Assembly: GCA_002479245.1 (NCBI GenBank)
Contig: DLMG01000264.1
Location: forward strand, 1-17,924
DNA: 17,924 nucleotides
From: Verrucomicrobia subdivision 3 bacterium UBA7542
Lineage (GTDB): Bacteria > Verrucomicrobiota > Verrucomicrobiia > Limisphaerales > UBA11358
Direction: 5' to 3'
Positions within the stretch are counted from its first letter, which is position 1. Every line of letters begins with the position of its first letter. The translations under genes and the position numbers were made by a program. The notes under the pieces are model-generated. The model saw nothing but the letters and a program-made list of their open reading frames with translations, had not been told where the DNA came from and did not search any database. Shown in pieces: positions 7,689-14,302 of this stretch.

Positions 7689-7753
7689 GTAGCCGCCGAT
7701 GTGAATCGGCGGACCAAATTCATAATCACCCGCGTTTTTACAAACGCGGCTAC
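7689..7753. repeat. GTAG-type inverted hairpin pair between nuoH and nuoI
   Basis: The left arm (7689-7712) reads GTAGCCGC-CGAT-GTGA-ATCG-GCGG. The reverse complement of the right arm (7730-7753) reads GTAGCCGC-GTTT-GTAA-AAAC-GCGG. The foot is conserved while four consecutive stem bases differ, each with its pairing partner also changed. It belongs to the same family as the element at 2063-2132 and ends 2 bp from the nuoH stop codon. Confidence 0.87.
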
Positions 7754-7755
7754 AA

Positions 7756-8802
7756 TCAACTTCTCAGCCATAAAATCACCGCCGTCACAACAATGTTTGC
7801 CAGCGCCAGCGGCAAAAACCGGCGCCAGCCCAAATCCATCAACTGGTCGTACCGGAAGCGCGGCCACATCCAGCGCACCCAGATGAACCCCAACAGAAAC
7901 AGAAACACCTTCGCCAGGAAAATCGCGATGTGCGCGATGCCACCCAGCAACGTCGTCGCGGTCTGGTCGAGGCCGAACCACGGCAGCGTCCAGCCGCCGA
8001 AAAACAGCGTCACCATCATCGCCGACGCGAGGATCATGTTCGCGTATTCACCCATGAAGAACAGCGCAAATTTGATGGAGCTGTATTCGATATTGTAGCC
8101 GCCGGCCAGTTCCTGCTCGGCTTCCGGCAAATCGAACGGCGTGCGGTTGGTTTCGGCAAAGGCCGCGCCCAGGAAAATCGCGAATGCCAGCGGTTGCTTG
8201 AACACCAGCCAGCTGAAAAGACCGTGCGTTTGATACCCGATCACGTCGTTGAGATTCAAACTGCCGACGAGCAAAAAGACCGGGATGACCGACATGCCCA
8301 TCGAGATTTCGTAGGAAATCATCTGCGCGCTGGAGCGGATGCCGCCGAGGAACGGATATTTCGAGTTGGCCGCGTAGCCTGCCAGCACGATGCTGTACAC
8401 GCCGAGCGACACGATGCCGAACGTATAGAGGATGCCGACGTTCAGGTTGGCGAGCACCATCGGTTGCCTGCCGATCTGCGATCCAAATGGAATGACAGCG
8501 AGATTGAGAATGGCCGGCATCAGGGCAATGGCCGGCGCCAGGATGAAATAAATTTTGCGTACGTGCGCCGGCGTGAACTCTTCCTTGAAGAACGACTTCA
8601 CCCCGTCCGCCACTGGTTGAAGCAGGCCGAACGGCCCGACGCGATTCGGTCCCAGCCGGTCCTGCATGAACGCGCACACGCGCCGTTCGACGAGCACGAT
8701 GTACGCGACCATCGTCATCAGGATGGCAAACGCGGCCAGGATCTTCACCGCCGTAAAGATGGCGAATTGCTGCGTCGCGCTGAGGTTGTTGAGCCAGTCC
8801 AT
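7756..8802 (-). CDS. nuoH: NADH-quinone oxidoreductase subunit H
   Basis: NuoH is the membrane subunit that forms much of the quinone-binding chamber together with NuoB and NuoD. It has 348 residues and multiple hydrophobic helices. Family signatures are clear: ERRVCAFMQDRLGPNRVGPFG near the N-terminus, and the acidic loop FDLPEAEQELAGGYNIEYS followed by FALFFMGEYANM. The ATG at 8802 (MDWLNNLSA) is preferred; a TTG two codons upstream is a less likely start. It lies between nuoG and nuoI, with repeat elements filling both gaps. Confidence 0.97.
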   Translation of the reverse strand: MDWLNNLSATQQFAIFTAVKILAAFAILMTMVAYIVLVERRVCAFMQDRLGPNRVGPFGLLQPVADGVKSFFKEEFTPAHVRKIYFILAPAIALMPAILNLAVIPFGSQIGRQPMVLANLNVGILYTFGIVSLGVYSIVLAGYAANSKYPFLGGIRSSAQMISYEISMGMSVIPVFLLVGSLNLNDVIGYQTHGLFSWLVFKQPLAFAIFLGAAFAETNRTPFDLPEAEQELAGGYNIEYSSIKFALFFMGEYANMILASAMMVTLFFGGWTLPWFGLDQTATTLLGGIAHIAIFLAKVFLFLLGFIWVRWMWPRFRYDQLMDLGWRRFLPLALANIVVTAVILWLRS

Positions 8803-8815
8803 TTCCAAATTTTAT

Positions 8816-8908
8816 TTCAACGTAGAGAACGCAAAGAACGCCGAGAAACGCAGAGATATTTATTCTTCTCTGCGCACCTTTGCGGGCTCTGCGGCCTCTG
8901 CGTTAAAA
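8816..8908. repeat. inverted 9-bp tandem repeat element between nuoG and nuoH
   Basis: The left arm has four AACGCAGAG-type 9-bp units (8819-8856). The right arm has four inverse units (CTCTGCG or CTTTGCG based) ending CTCTGCGTTAAAAG. The spacer is short and AT-rich. The element fills 93 of the 112 bp between nuoG and nuoH. Sequences of this AACGCAGAG type are common dispersed repeats in several bacterial phyla (recalled, not searched). Confidence 0.8.
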
Positions 8909-8914
8909 GTGTTG

Positions 8915-10615
8915 TCATATCTTTACCGTCACGCCCGCATCGCCAATGCCCGCCCACGTCAGACCGTTGAGCGCGGACACGGCGTTCGCCATTTCATTGA
9001 ACAAACCTTCAATGGTTAGAAAACCGTCCTGGCCGGTGACGTTGCAGACCAAGTCGTGCAAAAATTCCCATTCCGGCCGCGCGTCACCGGGCGGTTCGAC
9101 CGCCTTCATGAATTTCTGGACGCGGCCCTTCGTGTTTGTAAACGTGCCGCGCTTCTCGGCATGGGCGCAGCCAGGCAACAAATAATGCGCCAGCTTCGTT
9201 GTCGCGTTCGGCAAAATGTCGCTCACAATGAGCGTCTCCAGTTTGCCCAGCAAATCCGCGCCCATACCGTGCCTGGTCACGTCTTCGCCGAAGACAATGA
9301 GCGTTTTGATTTTGCCGTTGCGGATGCCCTCGACGATCTTCGGCAGGTTTGCTCCCATCAGATTTGCGGCAATACCAGTCAATTGCGCCCCGTTCGTGTT
9401 CGGATTTTTGTCCGCGCTTACAAGCAATTTGTCGCCTTCGCCCATGCGGGAAACCGAATCGCTGATGGCGCCGAGCTTTGCCTTCAGTTTTGAAATCAGC
9501 CACAGCTCCTCGTTTGTCTGCCGCGCCGAGGCGATGATGGCTACCGAACCTGCCGGAGTTTTCTTCAATAATTCGGCAATTTCCGTCAACGCCGACGACC
9601 AGGAGGCGGGTTGACCTTGGACTTTGGACTTTGGACTTTGGACTTTCGTCAGCCGGTCTTCGCGGCCAATCCACTTGTAGTTCAGCCGGCCGTAATCACA
9701 CATCCACGGGCCGTTGACGGCGTCGTTCTCGCGCGGCGTGTAGCGGTAAATCTTTTTCTCGCGTGACCCAATAAGGATGTTGCAACCGGTGGCGCAACTG
9801 GTGCAGACGCTCTTGGTTTCTTTGAGGAACCAGACGCGCATCTGAAAGCGGAAATCCTTGGACGTGAGCGCGCCGACCGGACAGATGTCCACCGTGTTCA
9901 GCGTGTAATTGTTGTCGAAGGCTTTGCCCGGATATGCCGTGAGCGTGTTGAAGCTGCCGCGATTGATGATGCCGAGCGCGTCGTCGCCCGCGATGTCCTT
10001 CGTAAATCGGATGCAGCGGGTGCAGAGGATGCAACGCTCGTCGTCGAGCATGATGCGCGGACCGAGGTCAACGCTCTTGGGCTTGTGGACCTTCGGCTCG
10101 ACGAAGCGGCTGGCCGACTGGCCGTAATCCACCGAGTATTCCTGCAACTTGCATTCGCCGGCCTGGTCGCAGATCGGGCAGTCGAGCGGATGGTTGATGA
10201 GCAGGAATTCCAGCACGCCCTCGCGCATTTGCTTCACGCCGGGTGTGTTCGAGTAAATTTCCATGCCCGGCGAAACCGGCGTGGCGCAGGCAATGGCCGG
10301 ACGCGGTGATTTGACGACTTTCGGCGTGCCGTCGGGATTTAAAATTGGTTTGCGGTCCGGGCCAAGTGCTGGTGTGCCGAACTCGACGAGGCACATGCGG
10401 CAATTGCCAGCGATGGGCAGCTTGGGATGATAACAATAATGCGGCACGTCCGTCTTCGCCAGTTCGCACGCCTGGATCATGGTCGTGGGCATGAGCTTGC
10501 CCGACCAGTCCGCGGTGAGGCGCGGGACCTCGATTTCACGCCCGTCCACTTTCACCTTGATCTTTTCAATCGCAGGCGGCGCAGGTTTCGTTTCGGTTGT
10601 TGGTGCTGCTGACAT
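8915..10615 (-). CDS. nuoG: NADH-quinone oxidoreductase subunit G, short form
   Basis: NuoG holds the chain of Fe-S clusters that carries electrons from NuoF toward NuoI. All ligand sets are present: [2Fe-2S] C61, C72, C75 and C110; N5 as H142, C146, C149 and C155; N4 as C195, C198, C201 and C245; and the extra N7-type set C271, C274, C278 and C306. The spacing before C110 contains an insert of about 20 residues relative to E. coli. The protein is 566 residues, short compared with roughly 690-910 in many NuoG proteins, so the C-terminal molybdopterin-oxidoreductase-like part is reduced. Residues 324-333 (KVQSPKSKVQ) come from four perfect 7-bp repeats. The ATG at 10615 opens a family-like N-terminus after a Pro-rich leader. 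Confidence 0.95.
   Translation of the reverse strand: MSAAPTTETKPAPPAIEKIKVKVDGREIEVPRLTADWSGKLMPTTMIQACELAKTDVPHYCYHPKLPIAGNCRMCLVEFGTPALGPDRKPILNPDGTPKVVKSPRPAIACATPVSPGMEIYSNTPGVKQMREGVLEFLLINHPLDCPICDQAGECKLQEYSVDYGQSASRFVEPKVHKPKSVDLGPRIMLDDERCILCTRCIRFTKDIAGDDALGIINRGSFNTLTAYPGKAFDNNYTLNTVDICPVGALTSKDFRFQMRVWFLKETKSVCTSCATGCNILIGSREKKIYRYTPRENDAVNGPWMCDYGRLNYKWIGREDRLTKVQSPKSKVQGQPASWSSALTEIAELLKKTPAGSVAIIASARQTNEELWLISKLKAKLGAISDSVSRMGEGDKLLVSADKNPNTNGAQLTGIAANLMGANLPKIVEGIRNGKIKTLIVFGEDVTRHGMGADLLGKLETLIVSDILPNATTKLAHYLLPGCAHAEKRGTFTNTKGRVQKFMKAVEPPGDARPEWEFLHDLVCNVTGQDGFLTIEGLFNEMANAVSALNGLTWAGIGDAGVTVKI
9619..9646. repeat. four 7-bp tandem repeats inside nuoG
   Basis: Four perfect copies of AAAGTCC (nuo strand) lie in the nuoG reading frame just after the N7 ligand region, followed by a degenerate copy. 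Because 7 is not a multiple of 3, gain or loss of one unit would shift the frame. Confidence 0.9.
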
Positions 10616-10623
10616 TTTTATAA

Positions 10624-10885
10624 TTTAACGCAAAGGCACAGAGGCGCAGAGGCGCAAAGCAAAAAAGGTATGGGGAGCGCACGCCGCTGGCGTGCTGTTT
10701 TCGGCGGCCCGCTGAAAATCTTGTGCAACAAATTTTCTTCGGCGATGCACCGTAAAAAATGGTTGGACGAAGGTCCGGGCGAGCCGCCCGAACCTGCACG
10801 CGGGCCGCGTGCGCTCCCCACGCAATCACGACGCACTGGCCAAAAACCCTTGCGACTTGGCGTCTTTGCGTCTTTGCGTTGAAAA
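10624..10885. repeat. nested palindromic element between nuoF and nuoG
   Basis: The outer arms are inverse tandem repeats: TTTAACGCAAAGG and GAGGCGCA units on the left, and CGTCTTTGCGTCTTTGCG ending GTTGAAA on the right. Nested at 10672-10819 is an inverted element with GGGGAGCGC ends. It contains four hairpins: GCACGCC/GGCGTGC (10679-10695), TTTTCGGCG/CGCTGAAAA (10698-10718), GGTCCGGGCG/CGCCCGAACC (10772-10794) and GCACGCG/CGCGTGC (10796-10812). The outermost pair differ by one compensatory C/G to G/C swap. The composite fills nearly all of the 285-bp gap; no gene is visible in it. Confidence 0.83.
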
Positions 10886-10900
10886 CTAAATACGCTCATC

Positions 10901-12316
10901 TCAATGTTGCTGGCTGGCGGCCAATTTCATTTCCATACCCGGCCCAGCACCTTTTGATTTTTTCGCGCGGCGCTCTTCATCGGCGGCGCCTTTGTCCACG
11001 AATTCGTCCTTAAACTTGGCCACAAAGCTTTGGACGGGCCAGGCGCAAGCCTCACCGAAGGCGCAGATCGTCCGGCCGCCGGGAATGTTGTCGGCAATTT
11101 TGACCAGATAATCCGCGTCCTGTGCGCGGCCTTCGCCGTGCGTGAGGCGGTGCAATGCCTTGCTCATCCAGAGCGAACCTTCGCGGCAAGGCGTACACTG
11201 GCCGCAGCTTTCGTGCGCGTAAAATTCGGCGATGTTCGCCAGCGCCCCGACGATGTCGGTCGAGTCGTCCATCACGATGATGGCGCTCGAACCGCTCATC
11301 GAGCCGGCCTGAATCAATGAATCGAAATCGTAAGGCAAATCAAGCATGTCCACTTCCTTGTCCTTGATTTTGAATTTCTCGCCCGCCTTGAAAACCTTTG
11401 CCGACGACCCACCGGGGATGACCGCCTTCAATTTTCGCCCGTCCCGGAGACCGCCGCCGAAATTCGCGTCGAAAATCAATTGCCCGATGGTCGCCCTGCC
11501 GACTTCGATTTCGTAGCAACCTGGCTTCTTCACGTGGCCGCTGAGGCTGACGATGCGGGTGCCGGTGTTGTTGGGCGTGCCGAGTTTGGCGAATTCCGTG
11601 CCGCCCATGGCGACGATGTGCTTCACATTGCAGAGCGTTTCCACGTTGTTGACGATGGTGGGGCACATCCACAGGCCGAGGACGGCCGGGAAATACGGCG
11701 GTTTGATGCGCGGATACGGTCGCTTGCCTTCGAGCGATTCGATGAGGCCGGTTTCCTCGCCGCAAATGTAAGCGCCCGCGCCGCGATGGACGTGCATTTC
11801 CAGATCGTAACCGTTGCCCAAAATGTCTTTGCCGAGAAAATTCTTCGCCCGCGCCTCCTGCAACGCCCGGTTCAACAATCTCGCGCCGTCGGGCATTTCG
11901 CCGCGGATGTAGATGTAGGCCAGATGCACATCGTTCGCGAAACAAGAGATAATCATGCCTTCGATGAGCTGGTGCGGATCCTTATGGATGATCTGGCGAT
12001 CCTTGAACGTGCCCGGCTCGGATTCATCCGCATTGCAAATCAGATAAATCGGTTTGCCGCTCTTGCGGTCAACAAAACTCCATTTCAATCCGCACGAGAA
12101 ACCCGCGCCGCCGCGTCCGCGCAGGCCGGAGGCCATGACTTCCTGGCGGATTTGTTCCGGGCCGGAACGTTTTGCGCCGTCCGGCAAATCCTTCGGCTGA
12201 AGAGCGAGCGCCTTCTTGAGTGCGTCGTAGCCGCCATGACGCAGATAGCATTCGATGTCCGGCGTGTAACCCGGTTCATCGGCGTATTTGAGGATGAGGC
12301 GGTATTCCGAGGGCAT
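10901..12316 (-). CDS. nuoF: NADH-quinone oxidoreductase subunit F, NADH/FMN-binding
   Basis: NuoF oxidises NADH through FMN and passes electrons to cluster N3. It has 471 residues. The glycine-rich nucleotide site GLRGRGGAGF lies at residues 64-73. NADESEPGTFKDR, at about 95-107, is the FMN-region signature. The N3 ligands are C371, C374 and C377 (ESCGQCTPCREG) and C418 (TICAFGEA). The ATG at 12316 (MPSEYRLIL) is chosen; a longer reading would start in the palindromic repeat just upstream. It is the first gene after the opposite-strand tRNA, so it may have its own promoter or rely on read-through from nuoE. The C-terminal tail is Lys/Arg rich. Confidence 0.97.
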   Translation of the reverse strand: MPSEYRLILKYADEPGYTPDIECYLRHGGYDALKKALALQPKDLPDGAKRSGPEQIRQEVMASGLRGRGGAGFSCGLKWSFVDRKSGKPIYLICNADESEPGTFKDRQIIHKDPHQLIEGMIISCFANDVHLAYIYIRGEMPDGARLLNRALQEARAKNFLGKDILGNGYDLEMHVHRGAGAYICGEETGLIESLEGKRPYPRIKPPYFPAVLGLWMCPTIVNNVETLCNVKHIVAMGGTEFAKLGTPNNTGTRIVSLSGHVKKPGCYEIEVGRATIGQLIFDANFGGGLRDGRKLKAVIPGGSSAKVFKAGEKFKIKDKEVDMLDLPYDFDSLIQAGSMSGSSAIIVMDDSTDIVGALANIAEFYAHESCGQCTPCREGSLWMSKALHRLTHGEGRAQDADYLVKIADNIPGGRTICAFGEACAWPVQSFVAKFKDEFVDKGAADEERRAKKSKGAGPGMEMKLAASQQH

Positions 12317-12323
12317 ATCAAAT

Positions 12324-12388
12324 GTGGCACAGGCCTCTGGCCTGTGATGGAAATGTTGACTGATACACAGGCTGGAAGCCTGTGCCAC
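12324..12388. repeat. GTGGCACAGG-type inverted hairpin pair upstream of nuoF
   Basis: The 23-nt arms (12324-12346 and 12366-12388) are inverse copies that start GTGGCACAGGC. Each arm is itself a hairpin with a CACAGGC/GCCTGTG stem; the loop regions differ (CTCTG against TTCCA as read from the foot). The element ends 7 bp upstream of the nuoF start codon, where it could affect translation initiation if transcribed. Confidence 0.85.
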
Positions 12389-12397
12389 GTTGCCGGC

Positions 12398-12425
12398 TTG
12401 ACTGGCTGAAGAAACCCTTTAGCCT
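12398..12425 (+). promoter_or_regulatory. candidate promoter for tRNA-Gln
   Basis: TTGACT at 12398-12403 matches the sigma-70 -35 box at 5 of 6 positions. TAGCCT at 12420-12425 is a weak -10 box with 16-bp spacing. Initiation would fall about 10 nt before the tRNA. The match could be chance. Confidence 0.35.
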
Positions 12426-12441
12426 GTCCAACGCTCCGGCT

Positions 12442-12515
12442 TGCCCGATGGTGTAACGGTAGCACAGCAGACTCTGGATCTGTTTGTCATGGTTCAAATC
12501 CATGTCGGGCAGCCA
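12442..12515 (+). tRNA. tRNA-Gln (anticodon CTG)
   Basis: The cloverleaf is complete. The acceptor stem TGCCCGA (12442-12448) pairs with TCGGGCA (12505-12511), followed by discriminator G and an encoded CCA (12513-12515). The D-arm is GTG-TAACGGTAG-CAC. The anticodon stem GCAGA/TCTGT holds the loop CTCTGGA, giving anticodon CTG, which reads CAG (glutamine). The variable loop is 4 nt. The T-arm is CATGG-TTCAAAT-CCATG. The gene is on the strand opposite to the nuo genes and lies between nuoE with its companion ORF and nuoF, so any nuo transcript crossing this point carries an antisense copy of the tRNA. Confidence 0.96.
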
Positions 12516-12521
12516 ACGGCC

Positions 12522-12556
12522 ATTTACGATTTCAGATTTACGATTTACGATTTGCA
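12522..12556. repeat. 7-bp tandem repeat ATTTACG, five units
   Basis: Five 7-bp units lie head to tail: ATTTACG, ATTTCAG, ATTTACG, ATTTACG, ATTTGCA. The run fills the space between the tRNA 3' end and the stop codon of the neighbouring minus-strand ORF. There is no inverted partner nearby, unlike the other tandem elements in this window. Confidence 0.85.
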
Positions 12557-12559
12557 TCA

Positions 12560-13042
12560 TCATTTTCGGGTCGTCATACCAGAGTGGTTATTCTGAAGTT
12601 CGTGTATCTCAATTTCTATTTCCTCTTTCTGCCGAAGCCAATTAATGAAGGCTTGAGAACTTGCGCCCTTGTGGCGATGAATTGATCCAGGTTCACCCAC
12701 AAGAACGAGTTTTTTCACTTTCACGCCAGCGTCTTTTGCCAAAACGCTCTTTAGAATGTCGCGTTCGAGGTTCGAGTGTGGAGTTGAGAGACTGAACTCA
12801 AATTCAATGATGGTGGACTCGTCGGGCAAATAATAATCCACACACAACTTATTGTTCCCACAGATGCACATTTCCGCCAAACCGTCCCCCAATTCATCTA
12901 TCACCCTTGTCCTTAACGCGGCCATGAATTCAGTTGTTTTCCCATTTCCAACTCCTGGCCCTTGTCTGACAAAGAATTTGCCACGTTCAGGAACGTCAAG
13001 AATCTCCTGAGCAATTTTTAGAATTTGTTCAACCTGGCTCAT
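12560..13042 (-). CDS. unknown protein, possible nuclease-like fold, coupled to nuoE
   Basis: This 160-residue protein has no certain family. The central part reads as strand VDYYL (D69), strand IIEFEFS (E80, E82), helix NLERDILKSVLA, strand KKLVLVGE, then a helix and a final strand IEIEIHEL. A D...ExE pattern followed by a helix resembles the PD-(D/E)XK-like arrangement of some restriction-type nucleases, but that is a weak inference. The glycine-rich GPGVGNGKTT does not have canonical Walker A spacing. The ATG at 13042 overlaps the nuoE stop as ATGA, so translation is probably coupled to nuoE. About 46% GC in the stretch counted (12601-12900), against about 60% for nuo genes, suggests a later arrival in the operon. 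It is not a known complex I subunit. Confidence 0.6.
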   Translation of the reverse strand: MSQVEQILKIAQEILDVPERGKFFVRQGPGVGNGKTTEFMAALRTRVIDELGDGLAEMCICGNNKLCVDYYLPDESTIIEFEFSLSTPHSNLERDILKSVLAKDAGVKVKKLVLVGEPGSIHRHKGASSQAFINWLRQKEEIEIEIHELQNNHSGMTTRK

Positions 13043-13524
13043 TTGCACCTTCCCACAATTTCATCCGCCTTCGCGTGGCTGACGGCTTCGTGGAAGTCGT
13101 CGTTCACCATCATCACCGGTGCGGTGCCGCAACTGGCGAGGCATTCGACGAATTCGACCGTGAACTTTCCGTCCTTCGTCGTTTGCGGGCCGTGCGCATG
13201 CGCGTCCAGGCCCAGCTTCTCGCAAAAATGTTTGTGGAGTTCATACGCACCGCCCAGCGCGCAGCTCAACGTCCGGCAGACCTTGATTTGATATTTGCCC
13301 ATCGGCTGCTGCCGGAGCATGGGATAAAACGTCACAAGCTCATAGACGTTGATTGGCTGCAATTCGAGTTTCTTTGCCGTCCACTCGACCGCTTCCTGCG
13401 AAATCCAGCCGAAATGTTCCTGAATGGCGTGCAGCACCATGAGCGACGCCGCGCGTTTCACGGGGTAATGCGTGATCAGCTTGTCAATCTCGGCTTCTAA
13501 ATTTGCTGGAACGGTGAAACTCAT
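13039..13524 (-). CDS. nuoE: NADH-quinone oxidoreductase subunit E, [2Fe-2S]
   Basis: NuoE is the thioredoxin-fold [2Fe-2S] (N1a) subunit of the NADH dehydrogenase module, working with NuoF. It has 161 residues. The cluster ligands are C83 and C88 (CRTLSC), and C128 and C132 (CLASC). The N-terminal helical part (AIQEHFGWIS...VYELVTFYPM) is typical. The ATG at 13524 (MSFTVPANLE) is chosen over a start 16 codons upstream that would overlap the previous ORF. It sits 16 bp after an unrelated membrane-anchored ORF and overlaps the next ORF by 4 nt. The assignment is firm. Confidence 0.96.
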   Translation of the reverse strand: MSFTVPANLEAEIDKLITHYPVKRAASLMVLHAIQEHFGWISQEAVEWTAKKLELQPINVYELVTFYPMLRQQPMGKYQIKVCRTLSCALGGAYELHKHFCEKLGLDAHAHGPQTTKDGKFTVEFVECLASCGTAPVMMVNDDFHEAVSHAKADEIVGRCK

Positions 13525-13540
13525 TTCAAATTCAAATCGC

Positions 13541-14302
13541 TCAAGCTTTTTTCGGTTCAATTTCGCCGGCAATCATGCGGCTCAAATCGGCAAATGTTTC
13601 CAATCCTTCAATCTGAACTCTTGCTGGCGGAAAGTGCGAACAAACAGTCAAGCCGATAAACGATAGAATCAGAGCCATGCAGCTTATTACCGACCAGAAA
13701 TTGGCCGAGAATATCTCGCTCATAATCAGAATCACCAAACACGCCAAGGCAGTCCACGCAAAAAGCCGATGAGCGAGATTGGATTTTGCTTTCACCTTCG
13801 GCATCCGTCCTGGTGCCAGTTTCAAGATCGCATTAGCCATCGCTTGAGTGTGCAAGCGAAGAAAATCATCGAGTCTCGCCGAAGGAAGAAGTTTCGTTGC
13901 ATCCACACCAGCCAGTTGAAGCCTGGCGCGTAAAGCCAAGAAAGCTGATGCCGTTTTGCACGAAGCACCAAGGAACTTCGCCTCATTCAAAGTCGGCAAC
14001 GTGGCGCGGCTGGAGATCAACGTGCAAACATCTCGCAGAGTCTTTTTCTTTTCAGGCTTCATCGCAGTTCGCCACTCATCTTTGGAAAAGTTCGTTGTGA
14101 AAAATTCGTTCAAGCCTTTGCTGACCGTTTTCCAGTCGAGAAAGTCAGCCGAGTCCAACCATTCATGCACGGTCGTATTGAACGTGAGTGCGTCTTTCTC
14201 GTCCGGCAAGCGGCCAAGCTCTAAACGTTGCCAGTCCTGAAAAATACCAAGGATTTGCTCCGGCTTGGCAGGCGCTTCTGAAAATGTACTTTGGCCGTTC
14301 AT
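13541..14302 (-). CDS. unknown membrane-anchored protein coupled to nuoD
   Basis: This 253-residue protein is not recognised. Residues 1-175 are predicted soluble and charged. Two adjacent membrane helices follow, about 180-198 (LFAWTALACLVILIMSEIF) and 202-222 (FWSVISCMALILSFIGLTV). A short C-terminal tail, ending IEPKKA, follows. The ATG at 14302 overlaps the nuoD stop as ATGA; an in-frame ATG three codons earlier (14311) is also possible. Its stop lies 16 bp before nuoE. About 50% GC in the stretch counted (13561-13860) is lower than in the nuo genes. It is not a standard complex I subunit. Location suggests co-expression with complex I, but no function can be given. Confidence 0.7.
   Translation of the reverse strand: MNGQSTFSEAPAKPEQILGIFQDWQRLELGRLPDEKDALTFNTTVHEWLDSADFLDWKTVSKGLNEFFTTNFSKDEWRTAMKPEKKKTLRDVCTLISSRATLPTLNEAKFLGASCKTASAFLALRARLQLAGVDATKLLPSARLDDFLRLHTQAMANAILKLAPGRMPKVKAKSNLAHRLFAWTALACLVILIMSEIFSANFWSVISCMALILSFIGLTVCSHFPPARVQIEGLETFADLSRMIAGEIEPKKA

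Noticed and set aside
7930..8970. 346-codon plus-strand frame opposite nuoH and its upstream gap
   Set aside because: Shadow of nuoH; it also reads through a palindromic repeat at its end.
12584..13042. ATPase with Walker A at GPGVGNGKTT
   Set aside because: The spacing does not fit GxxxxGK(S/T) and no Walker B is evident.
12442..13042. Integrative element using the tRNA as attachment site
   Set aside because: No integrase and no repeated tRNA 3' end segment were found nearby.
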